Positions 50,021-59,653 of a stretch of 64,000 bases of DNA are shown here, one piece after another (within the stretch, counting starts at the first letter, position 1; each line of letters opens with the position of its first letter). The stretch spans positions 62,001-126,000 of the forward strand of contig NZ_MRBL01000001.1 in the NCBI RefSeq assembly GCF_001969855.1, written 5' to 3'. Position numbers and translations under genes: made by a program. The DNA comes from Bacillus haynesii (GTDB lineage: Bacteria; Bacillota; Bacilli; Bacillales; Bacillaceae). Under the pieces are notes generated by a model. The model made no database searches, was not told the origin of the DNA, and worked only from the letters and a program-made list of their open reading frames with translations.

Positions 50021-51145
50021 TTACAGCCCCTCCCTTCTCTGCAATGAGACAACGGCAATCAGCAGAAATAACAGGGATAAGCCGATGTTCAGCAAGATGG
50101 CAGGCAGCCCTGCCGCTAGATCGTTCGCAAATATGATGTTCATAATAGCTTCGTTCGTCCAGGCGAGCGGAGACAGGTCTTTGATCAAAGCTAAAACACC
50201 TTCCGCACCGTCGACAGGAAAATACGCGCCTCCGAAAAATGCAACCAGCGGAATCAACACGTTAATGATCGCCACCGCCGCTTCCCCCGTTCTCGTCAAA
50301 TAACTGACGCCAAGGCCGAGGCATACGGCAAACAATACGATGCTGAACAGCACGGCCGCTACAAGCCCGAGATGCTCTCCCCAGTCCGCTTTAAATACGT
50401 ATTTGCTGACTGCGACGACGGCAAAAATACACAATCCGTTTGTCACAAGATTGCCGATCAGCTTGCCGGCAAAAATTTCGCCTTTATGAACCGGTGCCGC
50501 GATCAGCCGGTCGGCTGTTTTTCCAAGCCGCTCTCCCCTTATTAAATAGCTGGCACTTAGTGCACTGTAAAGCGCGATCAGAGTGGTCATGGTAACCGCG
50601 TAATAATCTATGGAGCTCGGCCGCCTGTCTGAGCTGAGCGACGTCTCTTTGATATAATTGTCGCCCGGTGTGTCACCGAGCACGGCACCCGCTTGCTCGG
50701 GAGCGGCTTTGATGATCTCCGCTGCGGCATTGTACCGGTTAGCAAACGCGGAAAGCATTCCTTGAATAATGCTGTTTTTCATACTGTTTTTACCCATTTG
50801 GTAAAGTTTGATGCCGCTGTTTTCGATCTCAAGATAAGCATCGTAGTTCCCCTGTTTGATTTCTTGTTTTTCATCCATATCGGACAATACTTTGTTAAAA
50901 TGAACGCCGGATGTTTTCGCTTCCTTTGTGAATGTTTTAAAACCTTGCGAAAACGCTCCGTCAGACTTGTCTTTATACAAGACATGAACCTCGCCGACCG
51001 CTACTACTTGCTGATCGAAAGCGTTCGTCAGCGCTGTACCCAAAATCATAATCAGTACAATCGGAAATGCCAGCATAAAAAGGAACGTCCGTTTGTCCCG
51101 AAAAGCCGATACAATTTCTTTTTTCGCAATGATGAGTGTATTCAA
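50021..51145 (-). CDS. ABC-2 type permease, LnrM-like
   Basis: 374 residues with the same topology as its downstream partner: helix near 20-40, external domain (about 45-190), then five helices including VLIPLVAFFGGAYFPVDG. The two permeases differ enough to form a heterodimer with the upstream ATPase. 16 nt after that gene. Corresponds by order to LnrM (YfiM). Confidence 0.82.
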   Translation of the reverse strand: MNTLIIAKKEIVSAFRDKRTFLFMLAFPIVLIMILGTALTNAFDQQVVAVGEVHVLYKDKSDGAFSQGFKTFTKEAKTSGVHFNKVLSDMDEKQEIKQGNYDAYLEIENSGIKLYQMGKNSMKNSIIQGMLSAFANRYNAAAEIIKAAPEQAGAVLGDTPGDNYIKETSLSSDRRPSSIDYYAVTMTTLIALYSALSASYLIRGERLGKTADRLIAAPVHKGEIFAGKLIGNLVTNGLCIFAVVAVSKYVFKADWGEHLGLVAAVLFSIVLFAVCLGLGVSYLTRTGEAAVAIINVLIPLVAFFGGAYFPVDGAEGVLALIKDLSPLAWTNEAIMNIIFANDLAAGLPAILLNIGLSLLFLLIAVVSLQRREGL

Positions 51146-51161
51146 ACCTTGGACCTCCTTT

Positions 51162-52097
51162 CTAATCGCGCAACTGTCTTCCGGTCAAGGTCAGGAACAC
51201 GGTTTCCAAATTAGGCGCTTTCTCTTCCAATGAACGAATCTCGGCCCCGTTTTTCATCAGCTTTTCAATAATCTGGTTTAAATTGTTGACGCCTGCATCC
51301 GAGTTGATTTTGATCGTATTGTCTTCAAGAGCAGCCGCTTCCACGCCGCTGATCGTTTTCAGTTCGCCGATATCGATATTTTCTGCCGATTTAAGAACGA
51401 CCTGAATATCTTTTGTATTGGTAATGATCGATTTCAGCTGCTCCTTCGTTCCCTCGGCGATAATTTTTCCGTGATCAACGATGGCGATCCGCGTACAGAT
51501 CTCTTCAACTTCCTCCATATAGTGGCTCGTGTAAATAATCGTACATCCCATCGCATTTAACTTTTTGACGGATTCCAAAATATAATTTCTCGAATGCGGA
51601 TCAATTCCAACCGTCGGTTCGTCCATGATGATCAGCTTTGGCCTGTGGGCAATCGCGCAGGCGATATTAAGCCTTCTTTTCATACCGCCGGAAAAATTTT
51701 TCGGAAAGCTTTTATGCTTATCGCTTAAACCGACGAACTGCAATGCTTCTTCAACCCGATTGTGTAAATGGGCCCCGCGCAGACCATAGAGCCCGGCAAA
51801 AAACTTCACATTTTCATATGCCGTTAAATCCTCGTAAATGGCCAGATCCTGCGGAACAATGCCGATATTCATCTTGGCGAACTTGCGGTATTTCGCAATG
51901 TTTTTTCCGAGAATCAAAATCTCGCCTTCATTGCTTCTCAGCAAACTCGAGATCATGTGAATGGTCGTACTCTTTCCCGCCCCGTTTGCCCCGAGCAATC
52001 CAAATATTTCGCCCTCTTCGATCGAGAGTGATATATTGTCGACGGCAACGAAGTCGCCAAATTTTTTCGTCAGATGCTGGATTTCCAATACATTCAT
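51162..52097 (-). CDS. ABC transporter ATPase, LnrL-like
   Basis: 311 residues with Walker A GANGAGKST (35-43), Q-loop VPQDLAIYE, signature FSGGMKRRL, Walker B LIIMDEPTVG and the H-loop YTSHYMEE, plus a C-terminal regulatory extension as in DrrA-type drug exporters. Length equals B. subtilis LnrL (YfiL). Set between a two-component pair and two permeases. Substrate is inferred only: LnrLMN exports linearmycin-type polyenes. Confidence 0.87.
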   Translation of the reverse strand: MNVLEIQHLTKKFGDFVAVDNISLSIEEGEIFGLLGANGAGKSTTIHMISSLLRSNEGEILILGKNIAKYRKFAKMNIGIVPQDLAIYEDLTAYENVKFFAGLYGLRGAHLHNRVEEALQFVGLSDKHKSFPKNFSGGMKRRLNIACAIAHRPKLIIMDEPTVGIDPHSRNYILESVKKLNAMGCTIIYTSHYMEEVEEICTRIAIVDHGKIIAEGTKEQLKSIITNTKDIQVVLKSAENIDIGELKTISGVEAAALEDNTIKINSDAGVNNLNQIIEKLMKNGAEIRSLEEKAPNLETVFLTLTGRQLRD

Positions 52098-52200
52098 GTT
52101 CTCACCTCATTTTGATTTCATTATAAAAAAAAGATGAATGGTGCGGCAGTGCAGCATTTCATCTTTTTCACATGAGAAAATTCATATTTAATTCATGAAA

Positions 52201-53307
52201 TCATTCATGCTTGGGCAGCAGAGTGGTGACAGAGAAGCCGTTCGAACCGTCAACGATCACCTTTCCGTTAACAGAAGCGGCCCGTTCCTCCATCCCGATG
52301 ATCCCCATCCCTTTCTTAATTTTCTGCCGCCCTTTTCCGTTGTCTTTCACTTCGGCTTTAATGAGCGTATTCAGCACATGAATATAGATGGATACATGTG
52401 TCGCCTCAGCATATTTCACCGAGTTTGTCAGCGCTTCGGTGATATTTTCAAAAATAATCTTCCATTGAATCTGAGAAATAACATCCAAATCGCCTTTATG
52501 CAAAAATGAAATATTCATATGGTACTGCGCCGAACATTCATCGATAAACAGCCTCAATCTGTGGATACCCATCTGTTCTGAGGGCGGCTTGACGCTTTTT
52601 AACGTCAATCTGATGTTTTCGATCCCGTCCTTGGAGATGTTAATCGCATTTTGTAGGAGCTCGGAAGCTTTTTCCTTATCTATGTCAAGAACGCGCTTCG
52701 CCGCTTCGAGCTGAATCAGCGCTCCTGTTATGGAATGGCCGATTTTATCGTGTATTTCCTGGGAAAGCCGGTTGCGCTCCTCAAGCTTATACGTATATTC
52801 GGATTGTCTGATAAACTCTTTGTTTTCACGCAGGATGTTTGTTAGCTTCTGCATGTCTCTTCTCGTTTGATCAATATGATGTTCAAGCTTTGCAATCCGC
52901 GCTGCATCATGACTTGCGGCCCAGTATAGCAAAAATTGAAAAGCGGCCGTCAACGCGTAGACCGCTAAGATGCTTTCATTAATAAACAAAACCGGAACGA
53001 TTGAAGCGGCAAGTACCAACCACTTCGGCAGTCCGAAATCGGCTGCTCCTTCACACAGGGTAAAAGGAAGGAATAAAATAAATAGGGGGTGCACTTCTGC
53101 ATAAGAAACGATTGAAATGATGACAGAAATGAGAATAAAAAGCTTTTTTGTTTTTCCTTTAGGTAAAATCGCAATCCCGAGGTTGATACAGACGTAAACA
53201 AGAAGGCTGAACACAAGCCACGGCAGATTGTCAATTTCCGAAAAAACGCATTGATAGATGATAAATCCCAACAAAATCAGTTTACCGGTCATAATCCGCA
53301 ATTCCAT
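52201..53307 (-). CDS. Sensor histidine kinase, LnrJ-like
   Basis: 368 residues: about five N-terminal membrane helices (8-130), a coiled coil (135-170), a HisKA_3 dimerisation domain with phospho-acceptor H186 in LSQEIHDKIGH, and a HATPase_c with ENITEALTNSVKYA and NGKGRQ. NarL-partner kinase class. ATG 53307 follows GGGGG. No extracellular sensor domain is present, so ligand is probably sensed in the membrane, as proposed for LnrJ. Confidence 0.87.
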   Translation of the reverse strand: MELRIMTGKLILLGFIIYQCVFSEIDNLPWLVFSLLVYVCINLGIAILPKGKTKKLFILISVIISIVSYAEVHPLFILFLPFTLCEGAADFGLPKWLVLAASIVPVLFINESILAVYALTAAFQFLLYWAASHDAARIAKLEHHIDQTRRDMQKLTNILRENKEFIRQSEYTYKLEERNRLSQEIHDKIGHSITGALIQLEAAKRVLDIDKEKASELLQNAINISKDGIENIRLTLKSVKPPSEQMGIHRLRLFIDECSAQYHMNISFLHKGDLDVISQIQWKIIFENITEALTNSVKYAEATHVSIYIHVLNTLIKAEVKDNGKGRQKIKKGMGIIGMEERAASVNGKVIVDGSNGFSVTTLLPKHE

Positions 53308-53321
53308 GGTGATCCCCCAGG

Positions 53322-53960
53322 TTAAAAGTTAACTTTTCCGGTTAAATAATAAATTGCAATTTGTGTCCGGTGTTCAAGCCCTGTTTTCCCCAAGATCGAG
53401 GAAATATAATTGGCGATCGTACCTTCAGAGATAAACAGTTCTTTCGAAATTTCTTTATTGGACAGCCCTCTGGCGATCAGCGCCATAATCCCGAGCTCGC
53501 GTTCGGTAAACAGGCTTTCGTCTATCTTAGGTTCCGCTTCTTTATGATCCGCCAAATTGGACTTAATCTTGTCGAGGATGATATCCTGCATCACAATATG
53601 GCCGTTGAACACACTTTTAATCGCGTCTCTGATTCGCTCGGGCTCGGCATTTTTCAGCAAATAACCTTTTGCTCCGTTCCGTATCGCAGCGACGATGTAT
53701 TCGTCGTCATCAAACGTTGTTAAGATAAAAGGCTTAGCGCCCGTTTCTGAAATGAACCGCGCAGCTTCCACTCCATCCATGTTGGGCATGCGGACATCAA
53801 GCAATGCAATATCCACAGCTTGGCCGCGGCAAAATTCGACTGCCTGTAAGCCATCCTCCACCGTCGCCAGCACTTCAAATTCATCATAAGTGCTCAATAT
53901 GATTTTCATGCCCTCTCTTATGAATGAATTGTCATCCGCAATGATCACTTTAATTTTCAT
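53322..53960 (-). CDS. NarL-family response regulator, LnrK-like
   Basis: 212 residues: receiver with D9-D10, phospho-acceptor D55 in LLDVRMPNMDG and GYLLKN, then a LuxR-type helix-turn-helix (about 148-205, ARGLSNKEISKELFISEGTI). ATG 53960 is chosen by family length. Its nearest GGAGG is 19 nt away inside a hairpin, so initiation may be weak or regulated; a TTG at 54014 is the alternative. First gene of the set. Confidence 0.87.
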   Translation of the reverse strand: MKIKVIIADDNSFIREGMKIILSTYDEFEVLATVEDGLQAVEFCRGQAVDIALLDVRMPNMDGVEAARFISETGAKPFILTTFDDDEYIVAAIRNGAKGYLLKNAEPERIRDAIKSVFNGHIVMQDIILDKIKSNLADHKEAEPKIDESLFTERELGIMALIARGLSNKEISKELFISEGTIANYISSILGKTGLEHRTQIAIYYLTGKVNF

Positions 53961-53968
53961 CGTTTGAA

Positions 53969-53985
53969 CGGAGACCGGTCCTCCG
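53969..53985 (-). other. Hairpin masking the ribosome site of the response regulator
   Basis: CGGAGGACCGGTCTCCG on the minus strand; arms CGGA/TCCG and GACC/GGTC with one bulged G, burying GGAGG just upstream of ATG 53960. Confidence 0.45.
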
Positions 53986-54074
53986 CCGTGCACATCCCTT
54001 CTGTCAAAATGCAAAAGCCGGGTCTTTCGCCCTGGTCATAACATTAAATTACCATGAATCAGCCCCTGTTAAAA

Positions 54075-54114
54075 TAAAAAAAGCCAATCCTTTTCAGGAG
54101 ATTGGCTTTTTTAG
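54075..54114. terminator. Terminator downstream of ywdK
   Basis: AAGCCAATC / GATTGGCTT stem with T-runs on both sides. Confidence 0.88.
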
Positions 54115-54119
54115 TACAA

Positions 54120-54491
54120 CTACAAGTATTTGACCGCTGAGACAATGATCATGATCCATGCGGCAATAAACGCCACGCCGCCCAGCGGAGTAATCGCACC
54201 GAGGACGCTGATTTGCGTAAGGCTGAGGACATATAAACTTCCTGAAAATAAAACGATTCCGGCAAACATCAGCCACCCTGCCGCAGATACGCTTCCCGCA
54301 TCTGTCAGTTTTGCCGCGATGAGCGCGACGGCAATTAAACCGAGCGCATGATACATATGATACTGGACGCCGGTCTGCCAGATTTGCAAATATTTCTCGG
54401 GAATTTTCCCTTCAAGACCATGGGCTCCGAACGCCCCTAAAGCAACCGCAAGCATAGCATTGACAGCACCTAAAATTAAAAATAATTTCAC
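54120..54491 (-). CDS. ywdK: DUF423 membrane protein YwdK
   Basis: 123 residues, four membrane helices, with GAFGAHGLE and YHMYHALGL typical of DUF423. Function unknown. GTG 54491 (M-KLFLILGA) is 10 nt from AAAGGCGGG; the TTG two codons earlier is too close. Confidence 0.88.
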   Translation of the reverse strand: MKLFLILGAVNAMLAVALGAFGAHGLEGKIPEKYLQIWQTGVQYHMYHALGLIAVALIAAKLTDAGSVSAAGWLMFAGIVLFSGSLYVLSLTQISVLGAITPLGGVAFIAAWIMIIVSAVKYL

Positions 54492-54558
54492 GATCAAATC
54501 GCCCGCCTTTCTTTTATCATCATAGCGTACACGCTTTGAATTTCAACGTTTGCAAATC

Positions 54559-55860
54559 TCATGACACGATATTGTCATATTTCTTTTTCCTAAGCTGTAT
54601 CTGTTCCGCAGCAATCGCTACAATTGTTCCAAGGACAAGCCCGTTGCTTAAAATGGAAACAAAAACAGGGTGCATTCCTTCCAAAGCACTTTCAGGTACA
54701 AACATAACCCCCACACCGGCAAGGAGCGCAATCCCGGTAACAAAACGGACGCGGCCGGCCTCGTCCTTTTCATAAGAATCGAATTCAGCAAATGCCAGGC
54801 CGACCATCGTTGAAAACACGACGAAGTTCACCGCAAAACCGACCGGAGACGGCAGGCTGGCAAAAGTATTCATGACCAGCGGGAAGAAGCTGATGACGAT
54901 CACGATCAGACTCCCGAGCAAAAACGGTTTTTTTGAAGACATTCTCGTCGTTTGAATAAACCCGGCCGCCCCGGATATCGGCACCGTCCCTACAGCTCCG
55001 AGCACACCGCTCAGCAAATGGCTGACGGAGGCGATAAATCCGGCCGGACGGGCCCGCTTCCTCTCTTCCAGCTTCTCAAACTGTCTGACCGCTCCTTCAA
55101 CCACCCGTATGCTGGCGAGCATATTGACGATTAATAAAACTGTAATAAACAGCGAAGTAACGACTAATCCGCTGTCAAACAGCGGCATCCCGAAAGGAAA
55201 AATATCAGGAAGATGGAACAGCTGGTTCGCACGTTCAGGCGCCTTCGCCACGCCAAATACGGCAAATAAAACCCAGCCGCCGAAAAGTGCAATTAAAATT
55301 GAATATTGCTTAAGAACCGGAATGTTTGACCTGCTCATCAGAAACGTAGCCAGCATAATCACAACCGCCAGCAAAAACACGGGTATATCGACCTCGTTTT
55401 TCCGGTAGCCGATCCCCATGACACCTTTAACGATCGGATCGCTCAGCTGGATGACCAGCAGCAGTAAATAAATGCCCGTCACAACAGGAGTAAACATCAC
55501 AGCCAGCTTATCAATGACTTTAAACAAACTAAAAATAAAGAAGAAAACCGCGCTTAACAGCATCGCTCCCTGCAGCCCCTGGAGCGTTTCGATATGAGTC
55601 GCAAATACGGTCCCTGTAAGACCGGCATAAATCGTGTATACGCCCCACCAGAGACCAGCCGGACTCTCATTAATCGGCAGGCGGTGTCCCAATAAACATT
55701 GGATAAAAGCCGTTGTGCCGAGCACGAAAAAAGTGCTTTGAACCAGCCCTGCGGTCTCTGCCTGGTTCAGCCCGAATGACTGACCGATTGCAATGGGCAC
55801 CACGATTGCGGACGCAATAATAAATGCCGTCCATTGTAAAGCCCCAAAAAGCAGTTTCAA
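54559..55860 (-). CDS. ywdJ: Nucleobase:cation symporter-2 family permease YwdJ
   Basis: 433 residues, about twelve to fourteen helices, belonging to the xanthine/uracil permease (NCS2) group; the PISGAAGFIQTTRMSSKKP region resembles the family signature. Likely a purine or related permease, substrate unknown. TTG 55860 is 9 nt from GAGAGG; the TTG at 55869 abuts it. Confidence 0.83.
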   Translation of the reverse strand: MKLLFGALQWTAFIIASAIVVPIAIGQSFGLNQAETAGLVQSTFFVLGTTAFIQCLLGHRLPINESPAGLWWGVYTIYAGLTGTVFATHIETLQGLQGAMLLSAVFFFIFSLFKVIDKLAVMFTPVVTGIYLLLLVIQLSDPIVKGVMGIGYRKNEVDIPVFLLAVVIMLATFLMSRSNIPVLKQYSILIALFGGWVLFAVFGVAKAPERANQLFHLPDIFPFGMPLFDSGLVVTSLFITVLLIVNMLASIRVVEGAVRQFEKLEERKRARPAGFIASVSHLLSGVLGAVGTVPISGAAGFIQTTRMSSKKPFLLGSLIVIVISFFPLVMNTFASLPSPVGFAVNFVVFSTMVGLAFAEFDSYEKDEAGRVRFVTGIALLAGVGVMFVPESALEGMHPVFVSILSNGLVLGTIVAIAAEQIQLRKKKYDNIVS

Positions 55861-55899
55861 GTTGATCAACCTCTCTTTTTTACAACAGCCGGACGGCGT

Positions 55900-56208
55900 C
55901 TAGAAATCAAAAATAGAATCTCCGTTGCCGTCATCTTCATGCTTTTGTTTCTCTTGTTTTTTGTATTGTTCAGCACCGGCGCTCCCCATCATTTTTTCTA
56001 GCATCAGCTGATCGCTCGATGGTTTATTGGCCGTTTGAACATAAGGCGAAGACTGGACGGACGGCCGCTGCTGCGGTTCAACAATGACGTCGCAAAGGGA
56101 GCGGATCACCGCGATGTGCATTTTCAATTCGTTTTCCTGGTTGCATTCCTTTGCTTTTTTCAATTCGTCCTCCATCTTCTGCAGCAAACTTGATATATGT
56201 ATGTTCAT
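55900..56208 (-). CDS. ywdI: Conserved protein YwdI
   Basis: 102 residues, helical and hydrophilic, with a helix-rich N-terminus (LLQKMEDELKKAKE) and a disordered Gln/Ser/Asp-rich C-terminus ending DGNGDSIFDF (DUF5327-like). Function unknown. ATG 56208 lies 9 nt from GGAGG; the adjacent TTG 56211 is possible. Confidence 0.85.
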   Translation of the reverse strand: MNIHISSLLQKMEDELKKAKECNQENELKMHIAVIRSLCDVIVEPQQRPSVQSSPYVQTANKPSSDQLMLEKMMGSAGAEQYKKQEKQKHEDDGNGDSIFDF

Positions 56209-56478
56209 CAAATCGATCCTCCAAACCGTTTTTCAGTTTCCATTTCATTTTACCAAATTAACTTCTCTCATGCCGAATGCACTTTTAAAATATCCGTTGC
56301 GAAAAATTGCCTCTCCCGCTATGAAATATGGTCTTTTACATTTCAAAAAAAGATATCTACGGGCACATGCGGGTGAAAACACCGATTTTCTTCCGGCCAA
56401 AAGTTGACAGCTGAAAAGGCTGTCACACATAATGAAAAAAACTTCACTCGAATTTCTAAAAGCGAAAGGAAACAGGGA

Positions 56479-57861
56479 ATGGCAGAACAAACACCCCCTA
56501 TCGAAACGACCGTTACCGAGCAAAAGCGATATTTTTTAAGCGGGGCAACACTCGCTGTTGAAAATCGTCTGGAACAGCTCAACATTCTTAAAGATGCTGT
56601 AAAAAAATATGAAGGGGACATACTTGAGGCTCTTCAGAAAGATCTTAATAAATCAGAGCACGAAGCCTATATGACGGAAATCGGCATTGTACTGGAAGAA
56701 ATCCGCTTTATCAGCAGACGATTAAAAAAATGGACCAAACCGAAAAAGGCGAAAACGGCCGTCTCGCATATCGGTTCAAAAAGCATCGTCATTCCGGAGC
56801 CCTACGGCACGGTCCTGATCATCGCGCCATGGAACTATCCGTTTCAGCTTGCCGTCTCGCCCCTGATCGGCGCACTTGCTGCGGGGAATACCGCCGTCAT
56901 CAAACCGTCTGAGCTTGCTCCCGCCGTATCAAGCGTCATATCCGAAATGATCAAGGAAAGCTTTCCGCCCGAATATGTGTCCGTTATGGAGGGGGGAGTG
57001 GAGACGAATCAAGAGCTTTTGCGGCAAAAATTTGACTATATCTTTTTTACGGGCAGTGTTCCCGTGGGCAAAGTTGTCATGGAAGCTGCAGCAAAACAGC
57101 TTATTCCAGTCACCCTCGAGCTTGGCGGAAAAAGCCCCTGCATCGTGCACAAGGATGCTGATCTCAAGCTTGCGGCTCAAAGGATTGTTTTCGGAAAGCT
57201 GACAAACGCAGGACAGACGTGCATCGCGCCTGACTATCTGCTCGTACACAAAGATGTAAAAAGCGAGCTGATACGCGCTCTGAAACAAACGATTCAAACA
57301 TTTTACGGAGAAGAGCCGGAAAGCCATCCGGCGTACGGAAAAATTATAAGTAAACGTCATTTCGAACGGTTAATCCGCTTTTTACACAATGAGAATATCG
57401 TCACAGGCGGAACATATCAAAGAGACGCACTCAAAATTGCTCCGGCCATTATCGATGAACCTGACTGGGAATCGCCGGTCATGCAGGAAGAGATTTTCGG
57501 ACCGATCCTTCCCGTCATCGGCTATGAAACAATCGAAGACGTTATCCAAATGGTTCAAAGTCGCCCTAAACCGCTCGCACTCTATTTGTTTACGAATGAA
57601 AAACCGGTACAAAAGCACATCCTCAGCCGGATTTCATTTGGCGGGGGATGCATCAATGACACGCTGATGCACACAGCCACACCTTACCTACCCTTCGGCG
57701 GTGTAGGTGAAAGCGGAATCGGAAGTTACCATGGGTATCACAGCTTTAAGACGTTTTCCCATGAAAAAAGCGTTTTAAAACAGACAAACCTGTTTGACAT
57801 TTCATTCCGTTATCCTTCATCGAAAAACGGACTGCGGATCATCAAAAAACTTCTCAGATAG
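56479..57861 (+). CDS. ywdH: Aldehyde dehydrogenase YwdH
   Basis: 460 residues of the class 3 (ALDH3-like) type. Motifs: [37 protein letters not shown] with the general-base glutamate, and the catalytic cysteine in [12 protein letters not shown] hydrophobic basic C-terminus may associate with membrane. ATG 56479 lies 8 nt from AAAGGA; the earlier ATG at 56404 has no site. Likely acts on fatty or long-chain aldehydes by family. Confidence 0.9.
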   Translation: MAEQTPPIETTVTEQKRYFLSGATLAVENRLEQLNILKDAVKKYEGDILEALQKDLNKSEHEAYMTEIGIVLEEIRFISRRLKKWTKPKKAKTAVSHIGSKSIVIPEPYGTVLIIAPWNYPFQLAVSPLIGALAAGNTAVIKPSELAPAVSSVISEMIKESFPPEYVSVMEGGVETNQELLRQKFDYIFFTGSVPVGKVVMEAAAKQLIPVTLELGGKSPCIVHKDADLKLAAQRIVFGKLTNAGQTCIAPDYLLVHKDVKSELIRALKQTIQTFYGEEPESHPAYGKIISKRHFERLIRFLHNENIVTGGTYQRDALKIAPAIIDEPDWESPVMQEEIFGPILPVIGYETIEDVIQMVQSRPKPLALYLFTNEKPVQKHILSRISFGGGCINDTLMHTATPYLPFGGVGESGIGSYHGYHSFKTFSHEKSVLKQTNLFDISFRYPSSKNGLRIIKKLLR

Positions 57862-57875
57862 AAGCGAGACAAACG

Positions 57876-57900
57876 AAGAACCGCTTTTTTAGCGGTTCTC
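57876..57900. terminator. Hairpin between ywdH and ung
   Basis: GAACCGCT/AGCGGTTC stem of the converging genes; T-run poor outside the loop. Confidence 0.6.
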
Positions 57901-57906
57901 GCGATT

Positions 57907-58584
57907 TTAAAGATTCGGAAGGGACCAATTAATCGGCTCATCCCCGATTTGTTTCAAATACTGATTGGCTCTTGAAAACGGTCTGCTCCCAAAAAACCCG
58001 TTTCTAGCCGAGAATGGGCTCGGATGCGGCGATTGGATAATAAAATGTTTGGATGTATCGATTCGTTCTTTTTTCATTTGGGCATGCCGGCCCCAGAGAA
58101 TAAAAACGACCGGCTTATCTCTTTTGTTTAAAACATCTATGATACTGTCTGTCAGCTGTTCCCAGCCTTTTCCTTTATGCGAATTTGCCTGGCCCCGTCT
58201 CACGGTCAAAACGGTGTTCAGCAGCAGAACGCCTTGCTTAGCCCAGCTGACGAGAGAACCGTGATTGGGGATATCGGCGCCAATGTCATTCTGCAATTCT
58301 ATAAAAATGTTTTTCAAAGAAGGCGGTGGATTGACACCGGGTTGCACGGAAAAACTTAAGCCATGGGCCTGACCCGGACCGTGATACGGATCCTGGCCGA
58401 GAATCACGACTTTAACATTTTCATAGGAAGTATAATGCAAAGCATTGTATATATCGTTCGGTTCAGGATATACGGTGTGTTCTGCATACTCCCTTTTCAG
58501 CATTTCCCTCAGTTCTTGATAGTAAGGCTTATTAAACTCGTCCTTCAGCTGTTGCCACCAACTGTCATTCAAAATCTGTTTCAA
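57907..58584 (-). CDS. ung: Uracil-DNA glycosylase
   Basis: Excises uracil from DNA. 225 residues with [14 protein letters not shown] (catalytic D65), [11 protein letters not shown] and the minor-groove loop HPSPFSA with its histidine. ATG 58584 is 13 nt after ywdF. Family 1 UDG. Confidence 0.97.
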   Translation of the reverse strand: MKQILNDSWWQQLKDEFNKPYYQELREMLKREYAEHTVYPEPNDIYNALHYTSYENVKVVILGQDPYHGPGQAHGLSFSVQPGVNPPPSLKNIFIELQNDIGADIPNHGSLVSWAKQGVLLLNTVLTVRRGQANSHKGKGWEQLTDSIIDVLNKRDKPVVFILWGRHAQMKKERIDTSKHFIIQSPHPSPFSARNGFFGSRPFSRANQYLKQIGDEPINWSLPNL

Positions 58585-58597
58585 TGTTCAGGCCTCC

Positions 58598-59416
58598 TTA
58601 ATTCAATTGTCTTGCAGCAGTGAGCCTGGATGTGACCGGTTTTCCGTCCCAGACGATTTCGCTTTCCGCTTCCCTTTTTTTCATGGCAGGTTCTTCGAGA
58701 AGCACGAAAAAGTTCTTTGTCGGCAGCTTGCCAAGCTGATGCTTTTCACTCAAGACATCCAAGTAATACTGCCTCATTCCGCCAAGATCTCCGGACTGGT
58801 TGTCACCCTGGTCTGAAAACGCATAGATTACGCTTGCGAAAGGAACCCTTTTCACGCGAAACCGCTCAGCGGCTCTCAGGAAAAAGTCCCAATCCCAATA
58901 ATTGTGGACGTCAGGATCAAAATAGCCGATTTCGTCATGAAGAGATCGTTTGTACATACTTCCTGAAGGAACATATGTAGAAAACTTCCTCATTTCATCC
59001 AAGTTAAAGGAATACGCAAAAAGATAACGGCTTATTGGAATTCTTTTATCCTCTTTTTCTTCGAAAGACACAATCTCAGCATCCGAATAAACAAAATCAG
59101 CGGTCTCCAGCTCAATCAACATTCTTTCCATATGACACGGAGTGAAAAAATCATCATCATCACACAGCATAATAACATCTCCGGAAGCTTCTTTCACCCC
59201 CATATTTCTCGCTTTTACATGCTTCACGTTTTCTTTCAGAAGTATAACTCTGATCGGAAGGTCTGAATAAAGGCGCTCAACAAAGTCGACGCTCTCCCCG
59301 GCATCATTTACAATAATGACTTCAAACGGTGCAACAGACTGTTTTGTAATGGATTCAAGCAATTCGCACAAAGCGGTGATCCGATTATGCGTAACAACTA
59401 CGATAGATAAGTTCAT
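58598..59416 (-). CDS. ywdF: Glycosyltransferase family 2 protein YwdF
   Basis: 272 residues, GT-A fold, with SIVVVTHNR at the N-terminus, ARNMGVKEASGD and a metal-binding LCDDDDFF. No membrane helix, so probably membrane-peripheral. Acceptor and sugar unknown. Overlaps no gene; followed by ung on the same strand, 13 nt apart. Confidence 0.88.
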   Translation of the reverse strand: MNLSIVVVTHNRITALCELLESITKQSVAPFEVIIVNDAGESVDFVERLYSDLPIRVILLKENVKHVKARNMGVKEASGDVIMLCDDDDFFTPCHMERMLIELETADFVYSDAEIVSFEEKEDKRIPISRYLFAYSFNLDEMRKFSTYVPSGSMYKRSLHDEIGYFDPDVHNYWDWDFFLRAAERFRVKRVPFASVIYAFSDQGDNQSGDLGGMRQYYLDVLSEKHQLGKLPTKNFFVLLEEPAMKKREAESEIVWDGKPVTSRLTAARQLN

Positions 59417-59571
59417 GTTTGTGATATACGCTCCTTCTTATTTCATTCTAAACATATTAAATCATAATGCGAATGATTTCACATGGATCAAAAGATGGTT
59501 TGGTTTTTTATGCCAATCCATTCACGAAATTTGGCAGAGGACCGCTGCACTATAAAGCGGCAGCCATTTCA

Positions 59572-59600
59572 TTGTGATCTTGCGAAAAGCTGTCTATAAT
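59572..59600 (+). promoter_or_regulatory. Promoter of thiD
   Basis: TTGTGA (59572-59577), 17 nt, TATAAT (59595-59600), about 47 nt before the ATG. Confidence 0.75.
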
Positions 59601-59653
59601 AAGTAATAAGCCAACTTTGGATGGAATCTCTTATCGTGGAGGATTGACTGAAC

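Noticed and set aside
54952..55408. Plus-strand frames inside ywdJ
   Set aside because: Antisense shadows of a membrane transporter.
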